A DNA stretch of 64,000 bases from Sinanaerobacter chloroacetimidivorans (GTDB taxonomy: Bacteria > Bacillota > Clostridia > Peptostreptococcales > Anaerovoracaceae), in assembly GCF_018128545.1 (NCBI RefSeq), contig NZ_JAGSND010000002.1, positions 186,001 to 250,000 of the forward strand, written 5' to 3'. The position numbers were made by a program, and so were the translations under genes. Positions 41,882-51,381 of this stretch are shown piece after piece. A model generated the notes under the pieces. That model ran no database searches. It saw nothing but the letters and a program-made list of their open reading frames with translations, and had not been told where the DNA came from. The first letter of the stretch is position 1; every line of letters begins with the position of its first letter.

Positions 41882-43066
41882 CTATCGCAAGACAATATCA
41901 GCAAGTTTTTCAGCTGATTGCTCATCAGCCTCCTTAATAAGGTGGCCGTACAAATTAGCCGAGGTTGAGGGCAGAGCATGGCCGAGTCTATCCGCAATGC
42001 TTACGATATCCACCCCAGAAAAAATTAAAAGACTTGCCGCTGTATGCCTAAATGCGTGGGGATTTATATGAGGCAAATTGTATTTCTTTGCAAACTTCTT
42101 TAAATAATCAGTTACGCTATCTGGGTGCATTGGTTCACCATTATACTGCACAAATATAAAATCTTTATCTTGCCAGTGAGAACCTAACGATATTTTTTCT
42201 TTTAAATACCAATCGTTATAATCTTTTAATAGTTCCATAGTTTCAGCCGGAAGCTTGATAGGTCTCTTAGATTTTTTAGTTTTGGGAGTTGTTAAATATA
42301 TGCCCTTAGAAGGGGAATAAAGCAAATTATTGCATATGTGAATACGTCCTTCTTTCCAGTCGACATTCTTCCATTGGAGGCCTAAAATTTCACCTCGCCT
42401 TGCACCAGTGATTAAAAGCATATGGACGATAAGTTTCCACTTAAGGGATTCTGATTCTAAGCAAGACAAAATGCTTTTTACTATATCAGTCTGAAAATAA
42501 TTCGCTTCTTTTCGTTCTACCTTTGGAGGTGTCGCTTTGCTTGCCGGATTATAGGGTACAAGCATTTCTTTTTCTGCCAGCGAAAAAATCGTTGAGATAA
42601 TGCGATGATGTTCCAAGATAGTCTTATTTGACAATCCGCAGCCGTTTCTTTTATTGATGTCAGGAGCTCCAAGTTCCTCATATAGCTTGTTTAAATGCTG
42701 TGGTCGGATATCAGCTATTTTCAAATGACCTATTATTGGGTTGATCCGGTTGAGTAAAAGTTTATAACGCTCAATCGTGCTAAACTTAATTCCATTGCGT
42801 TCTTTTAAAGCAAGTGCGTATTGAGAATACTTTTCGAAGGTGTATTTGCTGTCCGCGACTAATCCTTGTTTGCATTGCTGCTCAAATAATACGGCTTGCC
42901 GGTTAAGCTCCTTTTCAACCTGTTTTTCCGTTAAACCCTCTGGTACTTTCCAAGTTAAAAGGTATGGTTTAAGTGGTTTGCCGGAGGAATCTCTACCCTT
43001 GTATACTCTGATATCATAAGAAACAACTTTGCCATCTTTATTTTTGTACTCTCGTATTGAAGCCAT
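41882..43066 (-). CDS. Tyrosine recombinase (phage/ICE-type integrase)
   Basis: A 394-aa integrase of full length. The N-terminal AP2-like arm-binding domain (residues 1-60), the SAM-like core-binding domain (about 73-170) and the catalytic domain are present. The catalytic set is complete: Arg223 in TGARRGEI, Lys262 in the TPKTKKSKR hairpin, His337 and Arg340 in PHAFRHTAA, His363 in RLGHALPS, and nucleophile Tyr373 in NLYGHL. It inserts the element in tRNA-fMet 169 bp upstream of its start. AAGGAGG precedes the ATG. The AP2 type is common in Tn916-like and other Firmicute elements. Confidence 0.96.
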   Translation of the reverse strand: MASIREYKNKDGKVVSYDIRVYKGRDSSGKPLKPYLLTWKVPEGLTEKQVEKELNRQAVLFEQQCKQGLVADSKYTFEKYSQYALALKERNGIKFSTIERYKLLLNRINPIIGHLKIADIRPQHLNKLYEELGAPDINKRNGCGLSNKTILEHHRIISTIFSLAEKEMLVPYNPASKATPPKVERKEANYFQTDIVKSILSCLESESLKWKLIVHMLLITGARRGEILGLQWKNVDWKEGRIHICNNLLYSPSKGIYLTTPKTKKSKRPIKLPAETMELLKDYNDWYLKEKISLGSHWQDKDFIFVQYNGEPMHPDSVTDYLKKFAKKYNLPHINPHAFRHTAASLLIFSGVDIVSIADRLGHALPSTSANLYGHLIKEADEQSAEKLADIVLR

Positions 43067-43143
43067 TGTTACCTCCTTATCATCATAAAAGAACTGGGTT
43101 CATTTTCTTCATCTTACACTTAAAAGGAAGTGGTTGCAACATG

Positions 43144-43166
43144 AAAGTTGGAGAATAGTTGTAGAA
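43144..43166. repeat. Putative integrase arm-type site, right end
   Basis: AAAGTTGGAGAATAGTTGTA(GAA) matches the left-end copy at 33868-33890 at 22 of 23 bases, in the same orientation. It lies between the integrase gene and the right attachment site. Confidence 0.6.
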
Positions 43167-43197
43167 AACAGTTTTGCTAGGTGTTAATGAGATAAAT

Positions 43198-43226
43198 AAA
43201 AAACCCTGAAACCGTTGGTTTCAGGG
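43198..43226 (-). terminator. Terminator of tRNA-fMet supplied by the element
   Basis: A perfect 10-bp stem CCCTGAAACC/GGTTTCAGGG (43204-43213, 43217-43226) with a 3-nt loop is followed on the minus strand by T6. It lies just after the tRNA 3' end, inside the element. Confidence 0.85.
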
Positions 43227-43234
43227 ATATTTTC

Positions 43235-43311
<77 letters not shown>

Positions 43312-43362
43312 ATGTCTTTAGCATTATATGCTAACATTGGGTTGATTGTTCATTATATTAAA

Positions 43363-43451
43363 TGGTGCCGGGGACCGGGGTCGAACCGGTACGATCGATA
43401 AAGATCGCAGGATTTTAAGTCCTGTGCGTCTGCCAATTCCGCCACCCCGGC
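43363..43451 (-). tRNA. tRNA-Leu (TAA)
   Basis: The minus strand has the GCCGGGG acceptor, a long variable arm (CGATCTTTATCGATCG), anticodon TAA in GACTTAAAATC and encoded CCA. The class II shape is clear. It lies 51 bp upstream of tRNA-fMet. Confidence 0.95.
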
Positions 43452-43455
43452 TAAT

Positions 43456-43530
<75 letters not shown>

Positions 43531-43798
43531 ATACCAGTCCTCATCACTGACGACAAGGTTTATTATACAACAAAACTTTTATAGCTGTCAATATAATTAT
43601 GGCCAAATTTAAAATTTTTTTACTCATTTTTGAAACTTTTTACTTGATGGATTCAATTAAGAGTTTAAGCTTAGTAAAAACAGTAAAAGGGTAAGGCCTC
43701 TTCATGATCTCTTATGAGCTTTTGCCGTCTTGAAATCACTTGGGATCATTGATAATTACTTACGATCTCTTTCGAGTTCTTACCCTTCTCATATGTAT

Positions 43799-44380
43799 TT
43801 AAGCTTGCACTTGCTCGGCGCCTGCTCTGAATGCTTTGATGTTGATGTCTTCAAAGCCTTTTTTTACATTTTCCTTGATTACCGTTTCCCAATCGATCCC
43901 TTCGATGTTCATGGCCTTTACCAATGCGCCAAAGAGAACGATATTCATGGTTTTGGAATTGCCCAGCGCTGCTGCGATATCTCCCGCCTTAAACACGGAG
44001 ACCTTCGCCTTGGATGACAATTCCTCCAGAATTCCCTCCGGGTATTTGGCCGACCCCAGTTGAATGGGTACCGAAGGAATCTCAAAGTCGTTGATTACCA
44101 TTCTGCCGTCAGGCTTTAAAAACTCGATCCAACGCAAAGCTTCCATCTTTTCAAAGGCAACGATAACATCTGCTTCGCCTTTTCCAACGATAGGAGAGTA
44201 TACTTTTTCTCCGTATCGAATCTGTGTGCTTACATTTCCGCCTCTCTGAGACATTCCGTGGATCTCGGACATTTTAACATCATAGCCGGCCTGTGCAAGC
44301 CCTTCGGATAAGATCTTGCTGGCAAGGATGGTTCCTTGCCCTCCAACACCCACAAGAAGTATATTCTTTACTTTACTCAT
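43799..44380 (-). CDS. iorB: IorB, indolepyruvate:ferredoxin oxidoreductase beta subunit
   Basis: A 193-aa gamma/beta-type subunit of the 2-oxoacid:ferredoxin oxidoreductase family. VGVGGQGTILASKILSEGL is the typical opening, with the SEIHGMSQRGGNVSTQIRYG loop that sits near the thiamin diphosphate site of the partner. With IorA it oxidatively decarboxylates aryl pyruvates from aromatic amino acids to acyl-CoA, reducing ferredoxin. The ATG overlaps the iorA stop by one base (TAATG). The pair marks an anaerobe that ferments amino acids. Confidence 0.96.
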   Translation of the reverse strand: MSKVKNILLVGVGGQGTILASKILSEGLAQAGYDVKMSEIHGMSQRGGNVSTQIRYGEKVYSPIVGKGEADVIVAFEKMEALRWIEFLKPDGRMVINDFEIPSVPIQLGSAKYPEGILEELSSKAKVSVFKAGDIAAALGNSKTMNIVLFGALVKAMNIEGIDWETVIKENVKKGFEDINIKAFRAGAEQVQA

Positions 44381-46149
44381 TATTTCACCTCCTTGATGGC
44401 ATCAAAAGGACAAACCTGTTTGCACACACTGCAGCCTGTGCAGGCCTCCTTGTTTATGGTGATGCTGTCGCCGGAGAAGATAGCCGGACAGCCGGTCTTC
44501 ACGCAGGCTTTGCACTTTTTGCACTTTTCCTGATCGATCTCACAGGATTTCGGAGTGAGGTCGAATTGCTTCTTATCCTCTTCGGTGAATTTTTTCAGGA
44601 TGCAAGGCCATTTCGCGATAAGAACGGTAGGTTCATCCTTTGCCAGTGCATCGTCGAGGGCATCTCCGGACTCTTTCAGATCCAGAGGGTTGATGATATA
44701 GATATTTTCACTCTTGATTCCGATTGCCTTGCAGAGCATCGGAATATCTACTTCAACAGCCTTTTTCCCCATGAGGGTATATCCGGTTCCCGGATTTTCC
44801 TGATGTCCGGTCATTGCGGTAATTCGGTTGTCGAGAATCAGGGTGACATGGGTCCCTCGGTTGTAGACCACATCCATCAGGCTTGTGATACCGGAATGGA
44901 AGAAGGTGGAATCTCCGATAATGGAAGCAACCCTCAGGTCTGACCCTGCCCTTTTTAATACGGTAGCGGCTCCATGGCCGGAGCTGATGCTTGCTCCCAT
45001 ACAGAAGCAGGTATGCATGGAGGAAAGCGGCGGTGCCGACCCTAAAGTATAGCAGCCGATATCTCCGGTAACAATAAGATTCTTTTTCTTGCTTAAGGCG
45101 TAATAAATACCTCTGTGCGGACATCCTGCACAAAGAGTAGGCGGTCTCATGACTGCTTCCTGCTCTGCCTTGATGGTTTCTCCTGTGATGCCGAAAACTG
45201 CCTGACGAACGATATCCGTATTGAGCTCATCCATTTCAGGAATGATTTCTTTCCCGATACATGGAATACCTGCCATCTTCAGATGGTTTTCCATATATGG
45301 ATCCATTTCTTCTATCACATAGAGCTTCTCAACCTTTCCGGCGAATTCCTTAATCAGATCCATCGGCATTGGATACGTCATACCCAGCTTCAGATAGGAT
45401 GCTTCTTCGCCGAACACTTCTCTGGCGTACTGATAAGCAACCCCAGCACTGATAACACCTATTTTGGTACCGTTATACTCAGCTTTATTGATTAAAGCAC
45501 GGTTGGAATATTCCTCCATCCTTTTCAGTCTGTCAATGAGCTTTCTGCGCAGCACCTTTCCGTTTGCAGGAGTGGCTACATATTTTTTGATATTATGTTC
45601 ATAGGGAATCAAATCTTTTTCCGCTCGATCTTCTAATGTAACAAGGCCTTTGCTGTGGCAGACTCTGGTAGTCATACGAAGAAGCACGGGAGTATCAAAC
45701 TGTTCGCTGAGTTCGAGTCCCAGCTTCATGTAATCCTTCGCTTCCTGGCTGTCCGAAGGCTCCAGCATCAATACTCTGGCAGCAGTGGCATAATTTCTGT
45801 TGTCCTGCTCGTTTTGTGAGCTGTGCATGCCGGGATCATCGGCTGAGATCAGCACACAACCTCCGGTTACACCGGTGTAGGCAAAGGTAAATAACGGGTC
45901 TGCAGCTACATTGACTCCAACATGCTTCATGGCTGCCATAGCACGGGCACCGGCAACGGATGCTCCGATAGCGGCCTCCAGAGCTACTTTTTCATTGGGA
46001 GCCCATTCACAATAAATATCCTCTTTATATTGCACCATATTTTCCAGTATCTCGGTACTGGGAGTTCCCGGGTATGCAGAGGCAAAGGCTAATCCCGCCT
46101 CATAGGCCCCACGGGCAACTGCTTCATTTCCTGTCATCAGCTGTTTCAA
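44380..46149 (-). CDS. iorA: IorA, indolepyruvate:ferredoxin oxidoreductase alpha subunit
   Basis: A 589-aa catalytic subunit. It starts KQLMTGNEAVARGAYEAGLAFASAYPGTPSTE, has the thiamin diphosphate motif GDIGCYTLGSAPPL...GDSTFFHSGITSLMD, and ends with two 4Fe-4S clusters (CKKCKACVKTGCP and CTGCSVCKQVCP). The start is TTG 46149, 8 nt after GGAGG and 1 bp after the stop of the upstream TPR gene; the longer frame to 46248 is not used. It is co-translated with iorB. Confidence 0.96.
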   Translation of the reverse strand: MKQLMTGNEAVARGAYEAGLAFASAYPGTPSTEILENMVQYKEDIYCEWAPNEKVALEAAIGASVAGARAMAAMKHVGVNVAADPLFTFAYTGVTGGCVLISADDPGMHSSQNEQDNRNYATAARVLMLEPSDSQEAKDYMKLGLELSEQFDTPVLLRMTTRVCHSKGLVTLEDRAEKDLIPYEHNIKKYVATPANGKVLRRKLIDRLKRMEEYSNRALINKAEYNGTKIGVISAGVAYQYAREVFGEEASYLKLGMTYPMPMDLIKEFAGKVEKLYVIEEMDPYMENHLKMAGIPCIGKEIIPEMDELNTDIVRQAVFGITGETIKAEQEAVMRPPTLCAGCPHRGIYYALSKKKNLIVTGDIGCYTLGSAPPLSSMHTCFCMGASISSGHGAATVLKRAGSDLRVASIIGDSTFFHSGITSLMDVVYNRGTHVTLILDNRITAMTGHQENPGTGYTLMGKKAVEVDIPMLCKAIGIKSENIYIINPLDLKESGDALDDALAKDEPTVLIAKWPCILKKFTEEDKKQFDLTPKSCEIDQEKCKKCKACVKTGCPAIFSGDSITINKEACTGCSVCKQVCPFDAIKEVK

Positions 46150-46150
46150 G

Positions 46151-47224
46151 TTATTTTCCTCCTTTTTTCTCTTTATGTCCACCTGATCGTAATAGCTCGG
46201 CTTTCTTCCGGTATTTGCTTTCATTTTCCGTGTCGCCGCTGGCACCATAAATTGCGGCCAGCTCGTCCATGGATTCCACGTGAGAGCCGTTTATGGATAA
46301 AACTCTTTTAAAGCTGGCAATAGCATCGCTGTTTCTGTCGAGAGCTGTATAAGCGATACCCAAATAATAGGACATCGGCCACCAGTCTTTGAAATTGGTT
46401 TTTAAATAAGGCTCCAGGATCCGGATTCCTTCTTCATATCTGGTTGCCAGTATGGCTGTATAACCTTTTTCTATTTCAACAGGCTGTTCGATTTGAGAAA
46501 GCCTTGTTCTGATTTCTTTTTTATCCTTCATTACGTTGCTTTTCTTCAGATACTGTTCCCAGGTGAGTTTGGCCTTGGTGTATAAACCCATATTCAAATA
46601 GGCATAACCCAGATAATAATATGCCTGGCCAAATCTTGGATATCCTTCTACGACCAGTTCGAAATATTCCATGGCTTCGGCTTTAAATCGGCCGACATAC
46701 TCTTCGTTGTTGCTTCCAAGGTATAATTCCCTGCAGACTCTGGCATAGCTGTACAAGGCGTGGAGATTGTCCGGGCTGAGGCAAAGTGCGGCCCTGAAAT
46801 GGATCGCTGCATTATCGTAGTCTTTCTCTTCCGCAGCGTCACGTCCTTCCTTCACCAGAGACATCACTATTTTTTTATGAAAAAGCTTATCCATAAATTC
46901 AATATATTTGTCTGCATACTGGAATTTCGGGTCAATTCCTAAGATCCAGGCCATATTTTCCGCAATATGAAGAACCTTCAGACCTTCTCCGCCTTTGAAC
47001 TCTTCCATATCCTGCTTTCTTAACGGAATCGGAACCCCTCGCATAAAATCGATTTTATTCACTCTTTTCAGATAGGCTTCGCTGAATTCGTCAAAGACAA
47101 AGGTCTTGGTATATTTTTTGAAATACCTTCCGACTCTGTCCGGTCTTTTTCTGATATCATATTCCTCCGGTTTTTTTAGGGGTGCTTCTGTCTGCGTTTC
47201 TTTCTTTTTTAAAAATCCTACCAT
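46151..47224 (-). CDS. TPR-repeat protein linked to radical SAM and ior genes
   Basis: A 357-aa soluble protein. After a basic, Lys/Glu-rich N-terminus, TPR units appear from about residue 135: YDNAAIHFRAALCLSPDNLHALYSYARVC, YPRFGQAYYYLGYAYLNMGLYTKAKLTWEQYL, and WWPMSYYLGIAYTALDRNSDAIASFKRVLSING. TPRs mediate protein contacts; the partner is unknown. The start ATG at 47224 lies 8 bp after the radical SAM stop and behind AGGTGA. The stop is 1 bp before iorA. The placement suggests a link to the oxidoreductase or to its assembly, which is inference. Confidence 0.85.
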   Translation of the reverse strand: MVGFLKKKETQTEAPLKKPEEYDIRKRPDRVGRYFKKYTKTFVFDEFSEAYLKRVNKIDFMRGVPIPLRKQDMEEFKGGEGLKVLHIAENMAWILGIDPKFQYADKYIEFMDKLFHKKIVMSLVKEGRDAAEEKDYDNAAIHFRAALCLSPDNLHALYSYARVCRELYLGSNNEEYVGRFKAEAMEYFELVVEGYPRFGQAYYYLGYAYLNMGLYTKAKLTWEQYLKKSNVMKDKKEIRTRLSQIEQPVEIEKGYTAILATRYEEGIRILEPYLKTNFKDWWPMSYYLGIAYTALDRNSDAIASFKRVLSINGSHVESMDELAAIYGASGDTENESKYRKKAELLRSGGHKEKKGGK

Positions 47225-47232
47225 CTTTTCAC

Positions 47233-48747
47233 CTACAGGATTTCCCATCCCTTTCTCATAAATTTTTTTACTGCATCCGGATTCAGGGTTTCTTCCATAT
47301 CCAAAGTAAGCAATTCTTTCATCTTGTCCTTAATATTGGGGATAAAACGTTCCTTCCAGCCTGCGTATAAGAATAATATGCGATATAAGTCCTCTTTCTT
47401 ATGGGATTTGTGCTGAAAACCTTTCAGATAATAGTAATCAGCCAGTTCTTCGTAAAAATCAAAGGGAGTTTCTGCAATGTAATCCAATGCAAAATCCAAA
47501 GTATGTTGAAAGCCTCCTCTATTATAATATAAATCCAGTACGTTCTCTATCTTCTTTAATCTTGCAAGACCTAAAGCGGAAAGATAATTGCTGGAAATCA
47601 CTTCGTAGGGAGCTTTGGAACGGTAAATATACCCATATTCCTCCGCCTTTCCCCGAAGAGGCGAGCCTTTGATCAATTTCAGAAATCCTAACTGGAGCTG
47701 GTCAGCTTTAAGACCGTAAACATCATTAAAGGACTTCCGAAAAGACAGATAGTCTTCATAGGGCAGCCCGGCAATCAAATCCAAGTGAATATGGATATTG
47801 CCAAGGGCTGTCAATTTTCTCACATGGTCTGACAGCTTTGCAAAATCAGAGCTGCGATTGCAGGCTGCCAATGTTTTTTCATTGGTAGACTGGACGCCGA
47901 TTTCAAATTGCAGCAGCCCCGGTCTGGCACCTTCCAACACCTTCAGCAATTCGTCGTCAATCAATTCACCGCAGAGCTCCATATGAAAATTAGTGAATCC
48001 ATTGTCGGAAGCAATGAGATATTTTATGATTTCCAATGCTCTCCTGCGGTCCCAGTTAAAGGTCCTGTCAATGAACTTCACCTGTTTTACCTGCTTATAA
48101 ATAAAATAGCCCAGATCAGATTTTACCCTATCCATAGACAGGGCTCTTACTTTCCTGTCCAGAGAAGACAGGCAATAGCTGCACTGATAGGGGCAGCCTC
48201 GAGAGGACTCATAATACATGATTTTGTCCTCTTCGCAGACCAGATTCAGGTAGGGGAAGGGGACCGAATCGAAGTCCAGCAGCGGCGCCGGAGGGTTTAC
48301 ATAGATCTTCCCGTCCATTCGATAGGTAAGCCCCTTGATGATTTCCAGACGCGGCTCCTCTGAGGACAATTCCTCCATAAACTCCGCAAATATGGCTTCT
48401 CCTTCTCCCGAAATAATATAATCGATAAATTTATGATTGCTCAGGAATGGTATGGTGTCAAAACTTACCTCCGGCCCTCCCATTAAGATGCGGATCTCCG
48501 GCTTTGCCTTTTTCAGATTCTCCGCAAGATACAGGATTTTTTCCACATTCCAAATATAGCAGGAAAAACAAATCAAATCATATCCCCTGCTAATCAGCTC
48601 GGTAAAAATATAATCCTCATCATTATTAATGGTAAATTCTAAAAGATCGATGGAATGTCTGGTCTTTTCCACACTGGCATACAGGTATTTCAGTGCCAGG
48701 TTGGAGTGCACATATTTAGAATTCAGCGTGGTAAGTAATATTTTCAC
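47233..48747 (-). CDS. B12-binding radical SAM protein (DUF4080 type)
   Basis: A 504-aa enzyme. Residues 1-130 form a cobalamin-binding Rossmann domain (LLTTLNSKYVHSNLALKYLY, LMGGPEVSF, YIISGEGEAIFAEF). The radical SAM core has the Cys cluster CPYQCSYC at about residue 188, with FEIGVQSTNEKTL and HLDLIAGLPYED further on. The C-terminal domain with YNRGGFQHTLDFAL is of the DUF4080 kind. The substrate is unknown; class B relatives methylate or rearrange unreactive carbons. It overlaps the next-upstream radical SAM gene by 4 bp. Confidence 0.9.
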   Translation of the reverse strand: MKILLTTLNSKYVHSNLALKYLYASVEKTRHSIDLLEFTINNDEDYIFTELISRGYDLICFSCYIWNVEKILYLAENLKKAKPEIRILMGGPEVSFDTIPFLSNHKFIDYIISGEGEAIFAEFMEELSSEEPRLEIIKGLTYRMDGKIYVNPPAPLLDFDSVPFPYLNLVCEEDKIMYYESSRGCPYQCSYCLSSLDRKVRALSMDRVKSDLGYFIYKQVKQVKFIDRTFNWDRRRALEIIKYLIASDNGFTNFHMELCGELIDDELLKVLEGARPGLLQFEIGVQSTNEKTLAACNRSSDFAKLSDHVRKLTALGNIHIHLDLIAGLPYEDYLSFRKSFNDVYGLKADQLQLGFLKLIKGSPLRGKAEEYGYIYRSKAPYEVISSNYLSALGLARLKKIENVLDLYYNRGGFQHTLDFALDYIAETPFDFYEELADYYYLKGFQHKSHKKEDLYRILFLYAGWKERFIPNIKDKMKELLTLDMEETLNPDAVKKFMRKGWEIL

Positions 48748-49616
48748 AGCATTCGGAACCTTTCATCCTTCAGCATATCAGTATTTTTCATGGCATTTCT
48801 GATTTGATCCAGCATTCTTCGTTTATCCTGGGGCAGGTCTCCCTTCAGAGACACGTAATTGGACGCATGATTGCTTCTGAAAACACAGGTTTTCTTCACG
48901 TTGATGTTTTCCAGCATAAGCTCTGTTTCCTGAAGCACCTCTAAAGGAGACAGCAATTCAAATCGGCCCTTCTCTATATCGTCATGCAATTCCGCCAATG
49001 GCTCCGTGATCAAGGTAAGCAGACCCACATAAGACGGCTCCATTTCACTGATCATGGTACCGGATTCTATGGCATGCTCCTTCCAGTCCTTCTTTCCTCC
49101 GAGACCGGAAATAAAGGTGACGGAAGCCTGCAAACCGCTGGCTTCAATTTTCCTGACAGCTTCGATGATCTCGGCTCTGGTGGCGCCTTTTACCACATCC
49201 TTGAGCACTTTATCGCTGCCGGATTCAGCGCCGATATACACGATGCCGATTCCATTTTCTCTCAATTCTGCAAGCTCTTCTTCAGTCTTTCTCAGAACAT
49301 CCTGGGGAGACCCGTAAATGCCGACTCTCTGACATTCCGGGAACAGCTTTCTGATTTCTCTCAATATCACAAGCAAGTCCTTATTCTGCAGCACCAGGGC
49401 ATCACCATCAGCGAGGAAGATCCGTTCCACCTTTCTGTAATACTGCCGGGCAGCCTGCAGATCCTCCAGAACCTCATTGATTTTTCTCACCCGGAATCTT
49501 TTATCCTTAAACATGCTGCAGAAGGTACACTTGTTGTGAGCACACCCGATGGTCACCTGAACAATGAGGCTGTACGCTTCACTTGGCGGCCGATAAACTC
49601 TTCCTTCATATCTCAT
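48744..49616 (-). CDS. Radical SAM protein (Elp3/MiaB-like fold)
   Basis: A 290-aa radical SAM protein. The 4Fe-4S motif is CAHNKCTFC, near residue 25, after YRPPSEAYSLIVQVTIGC. SAM-binding strands follow (FLADGDAL, VGIYGSP, IVYIGAESGSDKVL, ASVTFISGLGG). There is no extra C-terminal ferredoxin domain. The substrate is unknown. It is coupled (4-bp ATGA overlap) with the B12-dependent radical SAM gene downstream and follows argS by 22 bp. A role in tRNA or cofactor modification is possible. Confidence 0.88.
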   Translation of the reverse strand: MRYEGRVYRPPSEAYSLIVQVTIGCAHNKCTFCSMFKDKRFRVRKINEVLEDLQAARQYYRKVERIFLADGDALVLQNKDLLVILREIRKLFPECQRVGIYGSPQDVLRKTEEELAELRENGIGIVYIGAESGSDKVLKDVVKGATRAEIIEAVRKIEASGLQASVTFISGLGGKKDWKEHAIESGTMISEMEPSYVGLLTLITEPLAELHDDIEKGRFELLSPLEVLQETELMLENINVKKTCVFRSNHASNYVSLKGDLPQDKRRMLDQIRNAMKNTDMLKDERFRML

Positions 49617-49638
49617 AAATATTTACTCCTTTTTAAGC

Positions 49639-51357
49639 TTACATTCTTTCCGGCACTTCCATACCCAAAAGCTGCAAGCCATTTTTAATGGTCTGTTTAG
49701 CAGCAAAGGATAAAATGATCTTTGCCGTTTTCTCTTCTTCATTATCTACCAAAATATGCTCATCGTGATAGAATTTATTAAAACTTTGCGCAATATCTAC
49801 GATATGCCTTGTAACGATGGATGGTTCATACTTTTCAGCAGCATCTACCACAATTTCCGGGAACCGGTAGATCAGCTTGGCCAATTCATACGCACTGTCT
49901 CCGATCACGTAATCCATATTGGCACCGGATGCACGGGCCAAGGCCTTCTCTGCAATTTCTCCTGCATTTCTTAAAACGCTGGCAGCTCTTGCATGGGTAT
50001 ACTGCACATAAGGTCCCGTTTCTCCTTCAAAATTCAGCACTTTATCCCAGGAGAAAACATAATCCTTGATTCTGTTATTGGAAAGCTCCTGGAAGATTAC
50101 AGCACCGATTCCTACCTGTCTGGCAGTTTCATCAATATTATCCGTATTCACATTTTTCTCAATGATGATTTCCTTCGTCTGATTAACTGCTCTGTTCAAT
50201 ACTTCTTCCAGAAATACCACTCTTCCGTGTCTTGTGGACATGGTACCCTCTTCGAGGCTGACCAGACCAAAGGGTATGTGCACGCAATCCTGAGCCCAGT
50301 CATAGCCAAGAAGCTCAATGATTTTAATCCATTGCTGGAAGTGCAGATTTTGCTGTGATGCAACGATATATAAATTCTTATAGAAATCGTAATGCTCTTT
50401 TCTGTATACTGCAGCCGCAATATCTCTGGTAATATAAAGGGTTGATCCATCCTTTTTCATGATGAGGGCCGGCGACATATTGTACTGTTCCAGTTCGACG
50501 ATCTGTGCACCCTCGGATTCCACCATGAGATTTTTTTCTTTCAGCATGTTGACGATCCGTTCCATTTTGTCGGAATAGAAGCTTTCTCCGGCGTAGGAAT
50601 CAAATTCGATGCCCAGCATCTTGTAAACCCGGTTGAACTCCTTCAGGCTCTCATCCCGGAACCACTGCCAAAGCCTTACCTCCTCCGGCTCACCGTTTTC
50701 CAGCCTGGTAAATACGGCTCTTGCTTCGTCCTCCAGAGCAGAATCCTTCTCCGCTTCCTCATGGAATTTCACGTAATAACCCAATAAGGTCTTAATGGGC
50801 TCGTTGGTGACATCCTCTTCTCTTCCCCATTTTCGGTAGGCAACGATCATTTTTCCAAACTGTGTTCCGTAGTCTCCCAGGTGGTTAATTCTCACCGTAT
50901 CGTATCCCAGGAAATCATAAATTTTATAAATGGAGTTTCCGATAACCGTACTCCTGATATGACCGATATGGAAGGGCTTTGCAATATTGGGAGAGGAAAA
51001 CTCTACAATCACCTTGCGGTTTTTTCCTACATCGCTGCTGCCGTAGTTTTCCTTTTCTGCAGTCACTGCAGTCAAAAGTTCTTTCATAAAGAATTTTCTG
51101 GATAGAAACATATTTACATAGGCATTGACATTCTCAACACGCTCAAAAAGATCCTGCTCTTTCAGCTTTGCCGCGATATCCTGAGCAATGATCGGCGGCG
51201 CTTTTCTCAGTGCCTTTGCCAGTTTAAAACAGGGGAAAGCATAGTCACCCATCTTGCTGTCCGTTGGGATTTCCAGCATATCTTTAATTTCTTCAGCGCT
51301 TAAACCTTCCACTGCTTCAGCCAGCAGGGCGGCTATCTTTTCTTTGAAATTTATCAT
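49639..51357 (-). CDS. argS: Arginyl-tRNA synthetase
   Basis: A 572-aa class I synthetase of normal length. The N-terminal ArgS-specific domain is followed by the HIGH motif (SSPNIAKPFHIGHIRST), the degenerate second signature typical of ArgS (GTMSTRHG) and the anticodon-binding DALR domain ending ERM. It charges tRNA-Arg with arginine; it needs the tRNA for activation. The ATG has GGAGGAGA upstream. No T-box leader is seen in the 24-bp gap from the DUF523 gene. Confidence 0.98.
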   Translation of the reverse strand: MINFKEKIAALLAEAVEGLSAEEIKDMLEIPTDSKMGDYAFPCFKLAKALRKAPPIIAQDIAAKLKEQDLFERVENVNAYVNMFLSRKFFMKELLTAVTAEKENYGSSDVGKNRKVIVEFSSPNIAKPFHIGHIRSTVIGNSIYKIYDFLGYDTVRINHLGDYGTQFGKMIVAYRKWGREEDVTNEPIKTLLGYYVKFHEEAEKDSALEDEARAVFTRLENGEPEEVRLWQWFRDESLKEFNRVYKMLGIEFDSYAGESFYSDKMERIVNMLKEKNLMVESEGAQIVELEQYNMSPALIMKKDGSTLYITRDIAAAVYRKEHYDFYKNLYIVASQQNLHFQQWIKIIELLGYDWAQDCVHIPFGLVSLEEGTMSTRHGRVVFLEEVLNRAVNQTKEIIIEKNVNTDNIDETARQVGIGAVIFQELSNNRIKDYVFSWDKVLNFEGETGPYVQYTHARAASVLRNAGEIAEKALARASGANMDYVIGDSAYELAKLIYRFPEIVVDAAEKYEPSIVTRHIVDIAQSFNKFYHDEHILVDNEEEKTAKIILSFAAKQTIKNGLQLLGMEVPERM

Positions 51358-51381
51358 TATATTTCTCCTCCTGAACTTTAT

